DNA of 64,000 nucleotides. Origin: Prochlorococcus sp. AG-388-A01. Lineage in GTDB: Bacteria > Cyanobacteriota > Cyanobacteriia > PCC-6307 > Cyanobiaceae. The notes beneath the pieces are model-generated. The model ran no database searches and was not told where the DNA came from. It saw only the letters and a program-made list of their open reading frames with translations. The translations under genes and the position numbers were made by a program. This document shows positions 1-7,948 of the stretch, one piece after another. Each line of letters begins with the position of its first letter. Position 1 is the first letter of the stretch. Location: positions 62,001 through 126,000 of the forward strand of contig QCGK01000002.1 of NCBI GenBank assembly GCA_003279945.1. The letters are read 5' to 3'.

Positions 1-6
1 ATTTAA

Positions 7-213
7 ATGACTAATTCAAACGTTACTACTGAATCGGGTGGTAGACAGAATATGTTTCCAACGGAGACACGTCCTTACATAGATGAGTCTGTTTCATATG
101 ACAGCTACCCACAAAATGCAGAAAAAGTTAATGGTCGTTGGGCAATGATTGGGCTTGTTGCTTTAGTAGGTGCTTACGTTTCAACTGGACAAATTATTCC
201 TGGCATTTTTTAA
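7..213 (+). CDS. hli: High-light-inducible (Hli/Scp) protein, 68 aa
   Basis: Small one-helix chlorophyll a/b-binding-like protein of the thylakoid membrane. The family protects photosystem assembly and helps dissipate excess light. The C-terminal half (about residues 39-68) has the Hli signature NGRWAMIGLVALVGAY followed by TGQIIPG. The first ~35 residues form a polar N-terminal tail with no family function that I know. The stop codon overlaps the start of the next hli gene (TAATG at 211-215), so the two are probably co-transcribed and translationally coupled. Promoter and upstream context lie outside the window. Confidence 0.93.
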   Translation: MTNSNVTTESGGRQNMFPTETRPYIDESVSYDSYPQNAEKVNGRWAMIGLVALVGAYVSTGQIIPGIF

Positions 214-473
214 TGAGTCCACTTTCATATTTCTTAGCCATAATTGTATTCTTTACAGCTATCCTCGTTGCTTATTTAACCAAGCAATTTCAAAACGAAA
301 ATTTAAACTATTCATCTTTTAATCAAATGAAAAACACAAACACAAATGTCAAAACAATCGAGAAAGAAAAAGTTATTGCTGAAACTCTCAACGGCAGATT
401 CGCAATGCTTGGATTAATTGCTGCTGTTGGAGCATATCTTACAACAGGTCAAATAATTCCTGGTTTCGTTTAA
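213..473 (+). CDS. hli: Hli protein with an extra N-terminal membrane segment, 86 aa
   Basis: A second high-light-inducible protein. The C-terminal ~48 residues are a standard Hli unit (NGRFAMLGLIAAVGAY, then TTGQIIPG). The first ~23 residues (PLSYFLAIIVFFTAILVAY) form an additional hydrophobic helix. I chose ATG 213 because it overlaps the previous stop codon. The frame stays open upstream to 138, but that part lies inside the preceding hli gene. An internal ATG at 327 would give a conventional 48-aa Hli, so both a two-helix and a one-helix product are possible from this locus. Confidence 0.85.
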   Translation: MSPLSYFLAIIVFFTAILVAYLTKQFQNENLNYSSFNQMKNTNTNVKTIEKEKVIAETLNGRFAMLGLIAAVGAYLTTGQIIPGFV

Positions 474-506
474 AACTTAATACTTAATAAAACTACAACT
501 CAAAAA

Positions 507-635
507 ATGGAAAATTCAAAACCAACTTATTGGCAATATGCCGAAAGAACTAATGGAAGAATGGCGATGATGGGCTTATTTGCATTAGTTGTAAATTATG
601 GCTTGTTCGGCTGGATAATCCCTGGAATCTTTTAA
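507..635 (+). CDS. hli: Short Hli protein, 42 aa
   Basis: Third Hli gene of the cluster, 33 bases after the previous stop. The 42-residue product starts MENSKPTYWQYAERTNGRMA, carries the Hli helix core (NGRMAMMGLFALVVNYGLFG) and ends WIIPGIF. It is one of the shortest forms of the family and consists of little more than the single pigment-binding helix. It is co-directional with its neighbours and probably in one light-stress operon with them. Confidence 0.9.
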   Translation: MENSKPTYWQYAERTNGRMAMMGLFALVVNYGLFGWIIPGIF

Positions 636-636
636 A

Positions 637-816
637 ATGAATTTAGGCTTACTTTTTCTTAAAGTAAATACTTTAGGAGTTATAACTCTTTCTGAACTTG
701 ATTGGATAACTAATCATCAATCTGAATTTTCAAGGTTAGATATGTCTTTAGTTATCAAAATCGGACGTCTTATGGATTCTGGAGTTGTTGAAATTGATAA
801 CAGATTGTCTGTTTAA
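637..816 (+). CDS. Small hypothetical protein in the hli cluster, 59 aa
   Basis: An ORF that starts one base after the stop codon of the third hli gene, with ATG 637, and ends just before a strong terminator at 841-877. That makes it the last gene of the hli operon. The protein (begins MNLGLLFLKVNTLG, ends EIDNRLSV) lacks the Hli motif and has no transmembrane segment. The middle (SELDWITNHQSEFSRLD) is mostly helical and polar, and VIKIGRLMDSGVVEID could be a small winged-helix-like piece. I do not recognise the family. Position argues for expression with hli. Confidence 0.7.
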   Translation: MNLGLLFLKVNTLGVITLSELDWITNHQSEFSRLDMSLVIKIGRLMDSGVVEIDNRLSV

Positions 817-840
817 CTTATAAAAAATTGATCGTCATGA

Positions 841-877
841 GTGTTTGTCAATAGGGATACTGACAAGCACTTTTTTT
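841..877 (+). terminator. Rho-independent terminator of the hli operon
   Basis: Inverted repeat GTGTTTGTCA (841-850) and TGACAAGCAC (861-870, one G-T wobble) with a 10-nt loop, followed directly by seven T. It sits 24 bases after the last gene of the hli operon. Confidence 0.85.
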
Positions 878-897
878 ATGAGAAAAAACTTTATATC

Positions 898-935
898 AAA
901 AAAAAGAGATTGTTTCTTAGCTAAAAACAATCTCT
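898..935 (-). terminator. Rho-independent terminator for the leftward genes
   Basis: Perfect 11-bp stem (AGAGATTGTTT at 905-915, AAACAATCTCT at 925-935) with a 9-nt loop. Read on the minus strand it is followed by a run of eight T (plus-strand A at 897-904). It closes the leftward transcript that carries the small genes at 1031-1915. Confidence 0.8.
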
Positions 936-1030
936 CAATTACCTAATTCTTACATGAAAATTTCAAGTAAGCTAATAAATTTTAACTGATTTTTTCTTTT
1001 AGTAAATACGTAAAAATGCTTTTTTTTTAT

Positions 1031-1246
1031 TTATCTTTTTAAACCACCTCTTTTTATCCATAAAAACCATGTAACCCAAATAGGAGGGAGAAATCTTATT
1101 AAAAAAGAAATTTTATAAATATAAAATGGCGCATTTTCACTTTGAAATAAATTTATCAAAAAATTAGATATAGTGACCCAAAGTAAAATTATTAATATAT
1201 TGGCTCCCAACAAAGCGAACTTATTTTGTTTGAATATTTTTGGCAT
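1031..1246 (-). CDS. Small membrane protein of unknown function, 71 aa
   Basis: Starts at an ATG (MPKIFKQNKFALLG) and has two hydrophobic segments, about residues 12-33 (ALLGANILIILLWVTISNFL) and 44-63 (YKISFLIRFLPPIWVTWFLW). It ends in a basic tail KRGGLKR. I do not recognise the family. It lies between a leftward terminator and another small leftward membrane ORF, which suggests a little operon of unknown membrane proteins next to hli genes. Confidence 0.6.
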   Translation of the reverse strand: MPKIFKQNKFALLGANILIILLWVTISNFLINLFQSENAPFYIYKISFLIRFLPPIWVTWFLWIKRGGLKR

Positions 1247-1304
1247 AATGGAAATTTTTTATATTCTTAATTTTAAATAATCTCGGTAACTTAATTATAC
1301 ATTT

Positions 1305-1556
1305 TCAAAAAAACTTTAAATTTAAAATCCATATCCAAATAAAAAAAATACTAAATTTTAATCCCTCTCCAAATAACATTCCAAAAACAATAGGAGGGGA
1401 AAATATAAAAAAAAGAATTGAGAATAAACTAAATAAAGCAAATGATACTCTTAAAAAATAGTTTTTTCTTTTTGTTTTTCTTAAATTTTTTAAGGTATTC
1501 CAATCCCATTCGATAAACCTGTAGAATTTTTCTGAAAATAAAAATAAATACTTCAT
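1305..1556 (-). CDS. Small membrane protein of unknown function, 83 aa
   Basis: ATG start; the product is very rich in F, L, I and K. A basic stretch (NLRKTKRKNYFLR, about residues 24-36) precedes a long hydrophobic region with SLFSILFFIFSPPIVFGMLF and a second helix near the C-terminus. No recognisable family. AT-rich DNA can produce hydrophobic ORFs by chance, so confidence is moderate. The orderly placement between two other leftward small genes supports it. Confidence 0.45.
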   Translation of the reverse strand: MKYLFLFSEKFYRFIEWDWNTLKNLRKTKRKNYFLRVSFALFSLFSILFFIFSPPIVFGMLFGEGLKFSIFFIWIWILNLKFF

Positions 1557-1609
1557 TAATATTATGAATTTCTATCGGCTTTTCCTATTTATAAAATTAA
1601 TTTCTCCTG

Positions 1610-1915
1610 TTAGCAATAAACTTTATCCCCTTCTTCAGAAAGATAGTAAATTCTATTTTCTGAACTTACAAAGAAAGTTAATCCCTTATATTGTGATCTT
1701 CTAAATTTATCTAATCTAAGTTTATGTAAATCCCAATTATCTGTACTTACATCAGGATTAAATTCTTGTTCCTTTAAGGTAGGCAGATAAGTTGGACTAA
1801 TTGTTACTTTTTTGGCAAACCTTTTATTTCGTTTTGAATAAAAAAATAATAGAAATAAAAGAACAAAAAAAACAATCAGCAAAAATAGAATTAATAATAT
1901 ATTTGTCATTGTCAC
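1610..1915 (-). CDS. Hypothetical protein with one N-terminal transmembrane helix, 101 aa
   Basis: ATG start, then a long hydrophobic helix (residues ~5-27, ILLILFLLIVFFVLLFLLFF) and a basic stop-transfer patch (SKRNKRFAKK). The ~70-residue soluble domain (ISPTYLPTLKEQEFNPD, then LHKLRLDKFRRSQYKG, ending SEEGDKVYC) would face the cytoplasm by the positive-inside rule. Composition is that of a real protein. I know no function. It is the first gene of the leftward set that ends at the terminator near 900. Confidence 0.65.
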   Translation of the reverse strand: MTMTNILLILFLLIVFFVLLFLLFFYSKRNKRFAKKVTISPTYLPTLKEQEFNPDVSTDNWDLHKLRLDKFRRSQYKGLTFFVSSENRIYYLSEEGDKVYC

Positions 1916-2068
1916 TTTTCTAATTTGAAGAATTTATTTTGAAGAATCAAGAACTTTTCACAATAAATTTTTTGGTAAGTAAAAAATCCTATTTTTATAT
2001 TCTTGTATTTTTGAATACTTATCAAGGGTGTACATAAATCAGATGATAAAGTCAGTCGCATTTTCAAC

Positions 2069-2212
2069 ATGACTCAAAATTCAATGAATACTCCTTATGC
2101 AAAAAGAGTAGCTGAAAAATTTAGAGAGGCTCAAAACTATTTAAAAACTAACGGTTTTAGTAGGTCAACCAAACATTTACTTGAAGATATTGAAAATTCT
2201 GTTGAAAAATAA
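2069..2212 (+). CDS. Small soluble hypothetical protein, 47 aa
   Basis: ATG 2069. The protein begins MTQNSMNTPYAKRVAEKFRE and ends LLEDIENSVEK. It is strongly charged, helical and lysine/glutamate-rich, as expected for a small folded or RNA/protein-binding peptide. Its stop codon is two bases from the start of the next small ORF, so the two look coupled. Family not recognised. Confidence 0.6.
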   Translation: MTQNSMNTPYAKRVAEKFREAQNYLKTNGFSRSTKHLLEDIENSVEK

Positions 2213-2214
2213 TA

Positions 2215-2373
2215 ATGCCAATAACCCCTCACCTACCACAATTACAATACGGCTACGATGATGGCTTTACAACCATTGTTTTTGGGTTACTAGGAAGTTG
2301 CTTGGGATGTTTTTTAATTTTATTAATTTCATTTTTTGAATTTAAATTCAAAAAGCAAAATAGTAAGCCTTAA
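2215..2373 (+). CDS. Small single-pass membrane protein, 52 aa
   Basis: ATG 2215 follows the previous stop by two bases. The N-terminal 20 residues are polar (MPITPHLPQLQYGYDDGFTT), followed by a glycine/cysteine-containing helix (IVFGLLGSCLGCFLILLISF) and a basic C-terminus (KFKKQNSKP). The topology suggests an outside N-terminus and a cytoplasmic tail. It converges on ychF, whose stop codon is 8 bases away. Function unknown. Confidence 0.6.
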   Translation: MPITPHLPQLQYGYDDGFTTIVFGLLGSCLGCFLILLISFFEFKFKKQNSKP

Positions 2374-2381
2374 AAGACTAA

Positions 2382-3473
2382 CTAAACATTAAATAAGAAC
2401 TCCATTACATCTCCTTCTTTTACAACATATTCCTTACCTTCACTTCTTAATAAACCTTTAGTTTTTGCATTTGCAATTGAACCAGAATCAATTAAATTTT
2501 GATATGAAATGGTTTGAGCTCTAATAAATCCTTTTTCAAAATCAGTATGAATTACTCCTGCTGCTTGTGGGGCAGTCATCCCATCTTTTATAGTCCAGGC
2601 TTTTGTCTCCTTTTCTCCTGTAGTGAAATAAGTTTTTAATCCCAGTAATTTATATGTTGATCTAATTAAAGAACTTAATCCCCCTTCTTCCACTCCTAAA
2701 CCCATAAGGTAGTCTTTTTTATCTTCTGGTTCTAACTCTATTAATTCAGATTCCACTTGAGCTGATATTTTTATACATTCTGTATTTTCACTACTTGCAA
2801 AACTCTGCACTTTTGATGAGAAATCATTACCTCCAGCTAAATCATTTTCATTCAAATTTGTTGCGTAAATAATTGGTTTAGCCGTAAGGAATCCTAATTG
2901 CTTAATTATTAAATTTTCTTCTTCGGTCAGAGATATTGATCTAACTGAAAGTCCTTTCTGCAGCTCTTCTTCAATTTTTTCTAGTAAAGAATCTTCTTTT
3001 GCTGCCTCTTTACTAGTTCTAAGCTGTTTTTTAATTCTTTCTCTCCTTTTTTGGAGTTGGGTTAAATCAGCTAAATTCAATTCCAGATTAATTATCTCAA
3101 TATCATCCAAGGGATCTACCTTTCCAGAGACATGAATAACATCATCATCTTCAAAGCATCTCACGACATGAACTATTGCATCAACCTCCCTAATATTTGA
3201 TAAGAATTTATTTCCCAAACCTTCGCCTTTACTGGCTCCTTTTACTAATCCAGCAATATCTACAAATTCAATTTTTGTTGGGATAATATTTTGACTAGAA
3301 CTTAAATCACCTAGCTCTTGCAACCTTTGATCGGGGACTGAAACTATACCTTTATTAGGTTCTATAGTACAAAAGGGGAAATTAGCCGCTTGAGCTTTAG
3401 CATTTTCTACAAGTGCATTAAATAAAGTTGATTTTCCAACATTTGGTAATCCAATAATACCGGCTTTTAACAT
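2382..3473 (-). CDS. ychF: YchF/OLA1-type ribosome-associated ATPase, 363 aa
   Basis: Universally conserved P-loop NTPase of the Obg/TRAFAC class that binds ribosomes and prefers ATP. Seen here: G1 loop GLPNVGKST (residues 8-16), G3 DIAG (72-75), and the degenerate G4 NLNE (206-209) in place of NKxD, which is the family hallmark for ATP over GTP. The C-terminal TGS-like domain includes GVIHTDFEKGFIRAQTIS and ends in KEGDVMEFLFNV. Length is normal (about 363). Divergent from the efflux adaptor gene at 3618. Confidence 0.97.
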   Translation of the reverse strand: MLKAGIIGLPNVGKSTLFNALVENAKAQAANFPFCTIEPNKGIVSVPDQRLQELGDLSSSQNIIPTKIEFVDIAGLVKGASKGEGLGNKFLSNIREVDAIVHVVRCFEDDDVIHVSGKVDPLDDIEIINLELNLADLTQLQKRRERIKKQLRTSKEAAKEDSLLEKIEEELQKGLSVRSISLTEEENLIIKQLGFLTAKPIIYATNLNENDLAGGNDFSSKVQSFASSENTECIKISAQVESELIELEPEDKKDYLMGLGVEEGGLSSLIRSTYKLLGLKTYFTTGEKETKAWTIKDGMTAPQAAGVIHTDFEKGFIRAQTISYQNLIDSGSIANAKTKGLLRSEGKEYVVKEGDVMEFLFNV

Positions 3474-3617
3474 TTGAAAAAATTTATTGAAAAATTATCA
3501 AGAAAACATCTTCTAGTAATATAGTATTTACTTAACCAATCTTGGATAAGTTAATTATAATCGACTTGATTATTTATTTAGTTCCCAAATATTCTCAATT
3601 ACTGTTTTTCAAAAGAA

Positions 3618-4679
3618 ATGCTTGATTTAATAAAAAAAAATATAACTCTAAGAAGTGGAATTATATTACTTTCACTAACTATATTTTTCGTTTTTATAAC
3701 CAATTCCTTCAAGAAAAATAAGTCAAAAGATATTTCTGATTTTGTTGTTCAAGTTGAAAAAGGAATCCTCTCAGATTCAATTAATACTAGTGGTGAAGTA
3801 AAAGCAATAAGGACAAGCAATATTGGACCTCGGAAACAAGGTGTTATAAAAGAAATCAAAGTAGATGAAGGCGATCTTGTAAAAAAAGATCAGGTTTTAG
3901 CTTCTCTTGATGATGATGACTTCATCTATAAAATTGAAGAACTTGAATTAAATTTAGAAAAACAAAGATCTGAATTTTTAAGAAGGGAATATTTATATCA
4001 AGAAGGTGCGGTAAGTAAAGAAGATTATGAAAGTTATAAAAATAACTACAACATTAGTAGCGCCAAACTTAATGATGCAAAAGCTGAAAAAAGTTTCTAT
4101 CTAATTAAAGCTCCTTATGGAGGGAAAATAACTGCAAAATATGCAGAGATAGGATCTTATGTCACACCAAGTACAAACTTAAGTTCAGACCCTAAAACCA
4201 AAAACTTTATTTTTGAACTATCAGAGGGTCTAGAAATTGTTGCCAAAGTACCTGAGAGTGACATTGGCAGAATAAAAATAGGTCAAGAAGCCTCAGTAAG
4301 AATTGAGGCTTATCCCTCAAAAAAATATAGTGCCATAGTAAAAAAAATAGCTACAAGAGCTGTAAAAGATAATAATGTAACCTCATTCGAAGTAACTTTA
4401 AATTTTAAAGATATTTCTGAAGAAATTAAAATTGGAATGACTGCAGATCTTGAATTTAGAGTCGAAGGTAATGAAGAAAAAATCTTAGTGCCAACAGTTT
4501 CTATTGTCACAGAAAAAGGTGAAAAGGGAATTTTGAAAGTCGATAAAAACAATTCTCCCAAATTTGAAAAAATTGAAATTGGTATTAGTAGTGGAAATAA
4601 AACTTCAGTAATTGATGGATTAGAAGCTGGAGAGCAAATCTTTATTGATATTCCACCTTGGGCTAAGAAGAGAAAATGA
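3618..4679 (+). CDS. HlyD/RND-type periplasmic adaptor (membrane fusion) protein, 353 aa
   Basis: Periplasmic adaptor subunit of an efflux system. An N-terminal membrane anchor (residues ~12-30) is followed by a split biotinyl-lipoyl domain (IKEIKVDEGDLVKKDQVLASL, later LIKAPYGGKITAKYAEIGSYV), an alpha-helical hairpin (residues ~110-155), and a beta-barrel region (VAKVPESDIGRIKIGQEASV). The domain order matches MacA/DevB. No ABC or RND pump gene is adjacent, so the partner must be elsewhere. The last four bases (ATGA) overlap the polA start, which implies translational coupling. Confidence 0.88.
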   Translation: MLDLIKKNITLRSGIILLSLTIFFVFITNSFKKNKSKDISDFVVQVEKGILSDSINTSGEVKAIRTSNIGPRKQGVIKEIKVDEGDLVKKDQVLASLDDDDFIYKIEELELNLEKQRSEFLRREYLYQEGAVSKEDYESYKNNYNISSAKLNDAKAEKSFYLIKAPYGGKITAKYAEIGSYVTPSTNLSSDPKTKNFIFELSEGLEIVAKVPESDIGRIKIGQEASVRIEAYPSKKYSAIVKKIATRAVKDNNVTSFEVTLNFKDISEEIKIGMTADLEFRVEGNEEKILVPTVSIVTEKGEKGILKVDKNNSPKFEKIEIGISSGNKTSVIDGLEAGEQIFIDIPPWAKKRK

Positions 4680-7600
4680 GTTTAAAATCCGAAAACTCTC
4701 AAAAACCAATTTTACTTTTAGTCGATGGACATTCACTTGCTTTTAGAAGTTATTACGCATATAGTAGAAGTTTTGAAATTCTTGTAACAGCGAATATAAA
4801 AATAAAAAGTGAGATCAAGGAAGATCTTGCGGGAGAATTAATAATTGAAAATCCCTATGAAAAGAAATTTAATGTTCAAATAAATAAAATAAACTCAAGA
4901 ATTTTAGATTATGAAGATATAAGTTATTTCTATCCAGATAATTCAAATGAACAAGATAAATTCTTTCAATTTACCCTTAAGTTTTCGCCTTCCTTATCAA
5001 AAGATGATGAAAAGGAATTAAGAAAGGCAATAACTATAAAGTTAGATTTACTAAATATTAATGATTTTGAACTTTATCCTGAACTTGTTCCTGCTAACAG
5101 ATTAACAACCGATTCTGGGATCCCAACAAATATTACCTACGGATTCCTCAAAAGCCTTTTAGAGAATTGCAAAAAACATTCTCCGCAAGGAGTTTGTATT
5201 GCATTCGATACTAAAGAACCTACATTCAGACAAGAGATTGATCCCTCTTATAAAGCGAATAGGGGCTCACCTCCAAGTATTTTTTTAGAGGACATAAAGA
5301 GGTTAGAAAATATACTTAAAAACCATTTAAACCTACCAATCTTTAAAATGCCAGGTTTTGAAGCTGATGATATTCTTGGGACAATATCTCAAAAAGCATC
5401 AAAAGATAACTGGTATATCAAAATTCTTTCAGGAGATAAAGATCTATTTCAATTAGTAGATTCAAAAAAAGATATTTATGTTTTATACATGGGAAGTGGT
5501 GGTCCATTTGCTAAAAGTTCTGAGCCAATTCTTATGAATGAAGAGGGTGTTGTAGATAAATTAGGAGTTGTACCTGAAAAAGTAATAGATCTAAAAGCAT
5601 TAATGGGAGATAGTTCAGATAATATTCCAGGAGTTAAGGGGATAGGTCCTAAAACAGCTATTAATTTATTAAGTGAAAATAATGATTTGAAGAGTATTTT
5701 TGAAACTCTAGATGAAATTAATTCAGGTGCAAATACAAATTATAATGGCTTCATAAAAGGTTCAGTCTTAAAGAAATTGGAGAATGGTAGGGATTTTGCT
5801 TATAAATCTCAGTTACTTGCGACTATCAAAACTAACTTACCATTAGATAATGATAATTATTTTTTATCTCAAGTAGATTCTGAGAATTTGTCAGAAAAAC
5901 TTAGAGAATTAGAACTTAATTCTTTGGTAAAACAAGTAAATATATTCAATTCAACCTTTAGTAAAGATGGTTTTAACAAAAATAATAAGAATAAAAACGA
6001 GGAGACAGAGCCAAAAATCTCAGATAAAACTGAATTAGAAAATAGTAAAAATAAAATCCCAGAAATCAAAGTAACTGTCGTAAATAATTTTGAATTACTT
6101 GATAAATTAATTCAAAGATTAGAAAACACCAATGAGATAGTTTCTTTAGACACTGAGACTAATAGTTTAAATACAATCGATGCAGAACTAGTTGGAATAG
6201 GATTATGTCTTGGAGAAGAAACTAATGATTTATTTTATATACCTCTTGGTCATCAAACAGATAAAGAAACGCCCAATCAATTATCAATTGAAGATGTTTT
6301 CTCAAAACTAAGAAATTGGATAGAAAATCCAAAAAAAGAAAAGGCACTCCAAAATTCTAAATTTGACAGACAAATATTTCTTAATCATGGGCTTGATCTT
6401 AAAGGGGTAACCTTTGACACCTTATTAGCAGACTACCTTCTTAATAATCAGGAAAAACATGGGTTAAGTGAAATTAGTTTTAGATTGTTTGGATTTAGGC
6501 CACCTTCATTTAAGGAAACAGTTAAAAAAAATAAAGACTTTTCATTTGTTGATATTGATGAAGCAAGTATTTACTGTGGTTATGACGTATTTCTTACCTC
6601 TAAGATTGTCAAAATCTTTCAAGAAATATTTAGTCAAGATGAAGAGAAATTAGCTAAATTATTTAGAGAAATTGAACTCCCATTAGAGCCAGTATTGTCC
6701 CAAATGGAGATGAGTGGGATCATAGTTGATATTTCATATTTGGAAAAACTTTCAAAAGAATTTAAAAGCAAATTAGGAAATATTGAAAATAAAGTTTATG
6801 AACTAGCAGAAGAGGATTTTAATTTATCTTCGCCAAAACAACTTGGTGACATTTTATTTGAAAAATTAAAATTAGATAAAAAAAAATCACGAAAAACAAA
6901 AACAGGTTGGAGTACCAATGCTGTAGTTCTTGAAAAATTAGAAGATGAACATCAAATAATTCCACATTTAATTCAATATAGAACTCTTAGCAAACTAATT
7001 AGTACTTATATTGAACCTCTTCCGAGTCTTATCAATGAAAAAACTGGAAGGATTCATACAAACTTTAATCAAGCTGCTACAGCTACTGGGAGACTAAGTA
7101 GTAGTAATCCTAATCTTCAAAATATCCCAGCTAGGACTGAATATAGTAGAAGAATAAGAAAAGCTTTCTTACCAGAGAGGGGCTGGAAATTATTGTCAGC
7201 AGACTATTCTCAAATAGAATTAAGGATTCTTGCCCACTTAGCTAATGAAGAAATACTAATAAATGCATTCCAGCAAAAAGATGATATTCATTCCTTAACC
7301 GCAAGATTAATTTTTAATAAAAAAGAAATAAATTCTGATGAAAGAAGAGTTGGTAAAACTATTAATTTTGGAATTATTTATGGCATGGGGTCCAGAAAAC
7401 TAGCTCGATCTACTGGTGTAAGTACTGAAGAAGCAAAAGATTTCTTGAAAAGATACAAACAAAGGTATTCAAAAGTTTTCACATTTTTAGAATTTCAACA
7501 GAGACTTTGTCTGACCAAAGGGTACGTAGAAACAATTTTTGGTAGGAAAAGAGAATTTAAATTCGATAAAAATGGATTAGGAAGATTACTAGGAAAAGAC

Positions 7601-7924
7601 CCTTATGAAATTGACCTACAAAGTGCTAGAAAAGCGGGAATGGAAGCTCTGACGTTATTAGCTGCTGCAAATGCGCCTATTCAGGGTTCATGTGCAGACA
7701 TTATTAAAATTGCAATGGTTCAACTAAATAATAAATTCATAGAAATGAATGTTCCCGCAAAAATGCTTTTACAAGTACATGATGAATTATTGTTTGAAGT
7801 TGAACCAGATTCTTTGGAAATTACGACTAAATTAGTGAAGAAGACTATGGAAGATTGTGTAAAATTAAATGTGCCTCTTTTAGTTGATATTGGTATTGGA
7901 GACAATTGGATGGAGACAAAATAA
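4676..7924 (+). CDS. polA: DNA polymerase I with a ~105-residue insertion in the 5' nuclease domain, 1082 aa
   Basis: Replication and repair polymerase with all three domains. The 5'-3' exonuclease starts LLLVDGHSLAFRSYYAY and contains GFEADDILGT and GDSSDNIPGVKGIGPKTA. The 3'-5' exonuclease keeps the proofreading acids (SLDTETN; NSKFDRQIF; YCGYD). The polymerase has motif A (SADYSQIELRILAHL), motif B (RRVGKTINFGIIYG) and motif C (LQVHDELLFEV). Residues ~33-140 replace the short loop that normally links the first strand to the DSGIPTNITYGF segment, making the protein longer than typical bacterial PolA (about 930-980). The start overlaps the adaptor stop by 4 nt. Confidence 0.97.
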   Translation: MSLKSENSQKPILLLVDGHSLAFRSYYAYSRSFEILVTANIKIKSEIKEDLAGELIIENPYEKKFNVQINKINSRILDYEDISYFYPDNSNEQDKFFQFTLKFSPSLSKDDEKELRKAITIKLDLLNINDFELYPELVPANRLTTDSGIPTNITYGFLKSLLENCKKHSPQGVCIAFDTKEPTFRQEIDPSYKANRGSPPSIFLEDIKRLENILKNHLNLPIFKMPGFEADDILGTISQKASKDNWYIKILSGDKDLFQLVDSKKDIYVLYMGSGGPFAKSSEPILMNEEGVVDKLGVVPEKVIDLKALMGDSSDNIPGVKGIGPKTAINLLSENNDLKSIFETLDEINSGANTNYNGFIKGSVLKKLENGRDFAYKSQLLATIKTNLPLDNDNYFLSQVDSENLSEKLRELELNSLVKQVNIFNSTFSKDGFNKNNKNKNEETEPKISDKTELENSKNKIPEIKVTVVNNFELLDKLIQRLENTNEIVSLDTETNSLNTIDAELVGIGLCLGEETNDLFYIPLGHQTDKETPNQLSIEDVFSKLRNWIENPKKEKALQNSKFDRQIFLNHGLDLKGVTFDTLLADYLLNNQEKHGLSEISFRLFGFRPPSFKETVKKNKDFSFVDIDEASIYCGYDVFLTSKIVKIFQEIFSQDEEKLAKLFREIELPLEPVLSQMEMSGIIVDISYLEKLSKEFKSKLGNIENKVYELAEEDFNLSSPKQLGDILFEKLKLDKKKSRKTKTGWSTNAVVLEKLEDEHQIIPHLIQYRTLSKLISTYIEPLPSLINEKTGRIHTNFNQAATATGRLSSSNPNLQNIPARTEYSRRIRKAFLPERGWKLLSADYSQIELRILAHLANEEILINAFQQKDDIHSLTARLIFNKKEINSDERRVGKTINFGIIYGMGSRKLARSTGVSTEEAKDFLKRYKQRYSKVFTFLEFQQRLCLTKGYVETIFGRKREFKFDKNGLGRLLGKDPYEIDLQSARKAGMEALTLLAAANAPIQGSCADIIKIAMVQLNNKFIEMNVPAKMLLQVHDELLFEVEPDSLEITTKLVKKTMEDCVKLNVPLLVDIGIGDNWMETK

Positions 7925-7948
7925 ACCTTATGAAATACTTAATTTAAG

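Noticed and set aside
138-212. N-terminal extension of the second hli gene
   Set aside because: It lies wholly inside the first hli gene in another frame; ATG 213 overlaps the first stop codon in a typical coupled arrangement.
4772-5095. Intein inside polA
   Set aside because: No Cys/Ser/Thr splice start, no terminal His-Asn and no homing endonuclease motifs; the insert is only ~105 residues and does not interrupt an active site.
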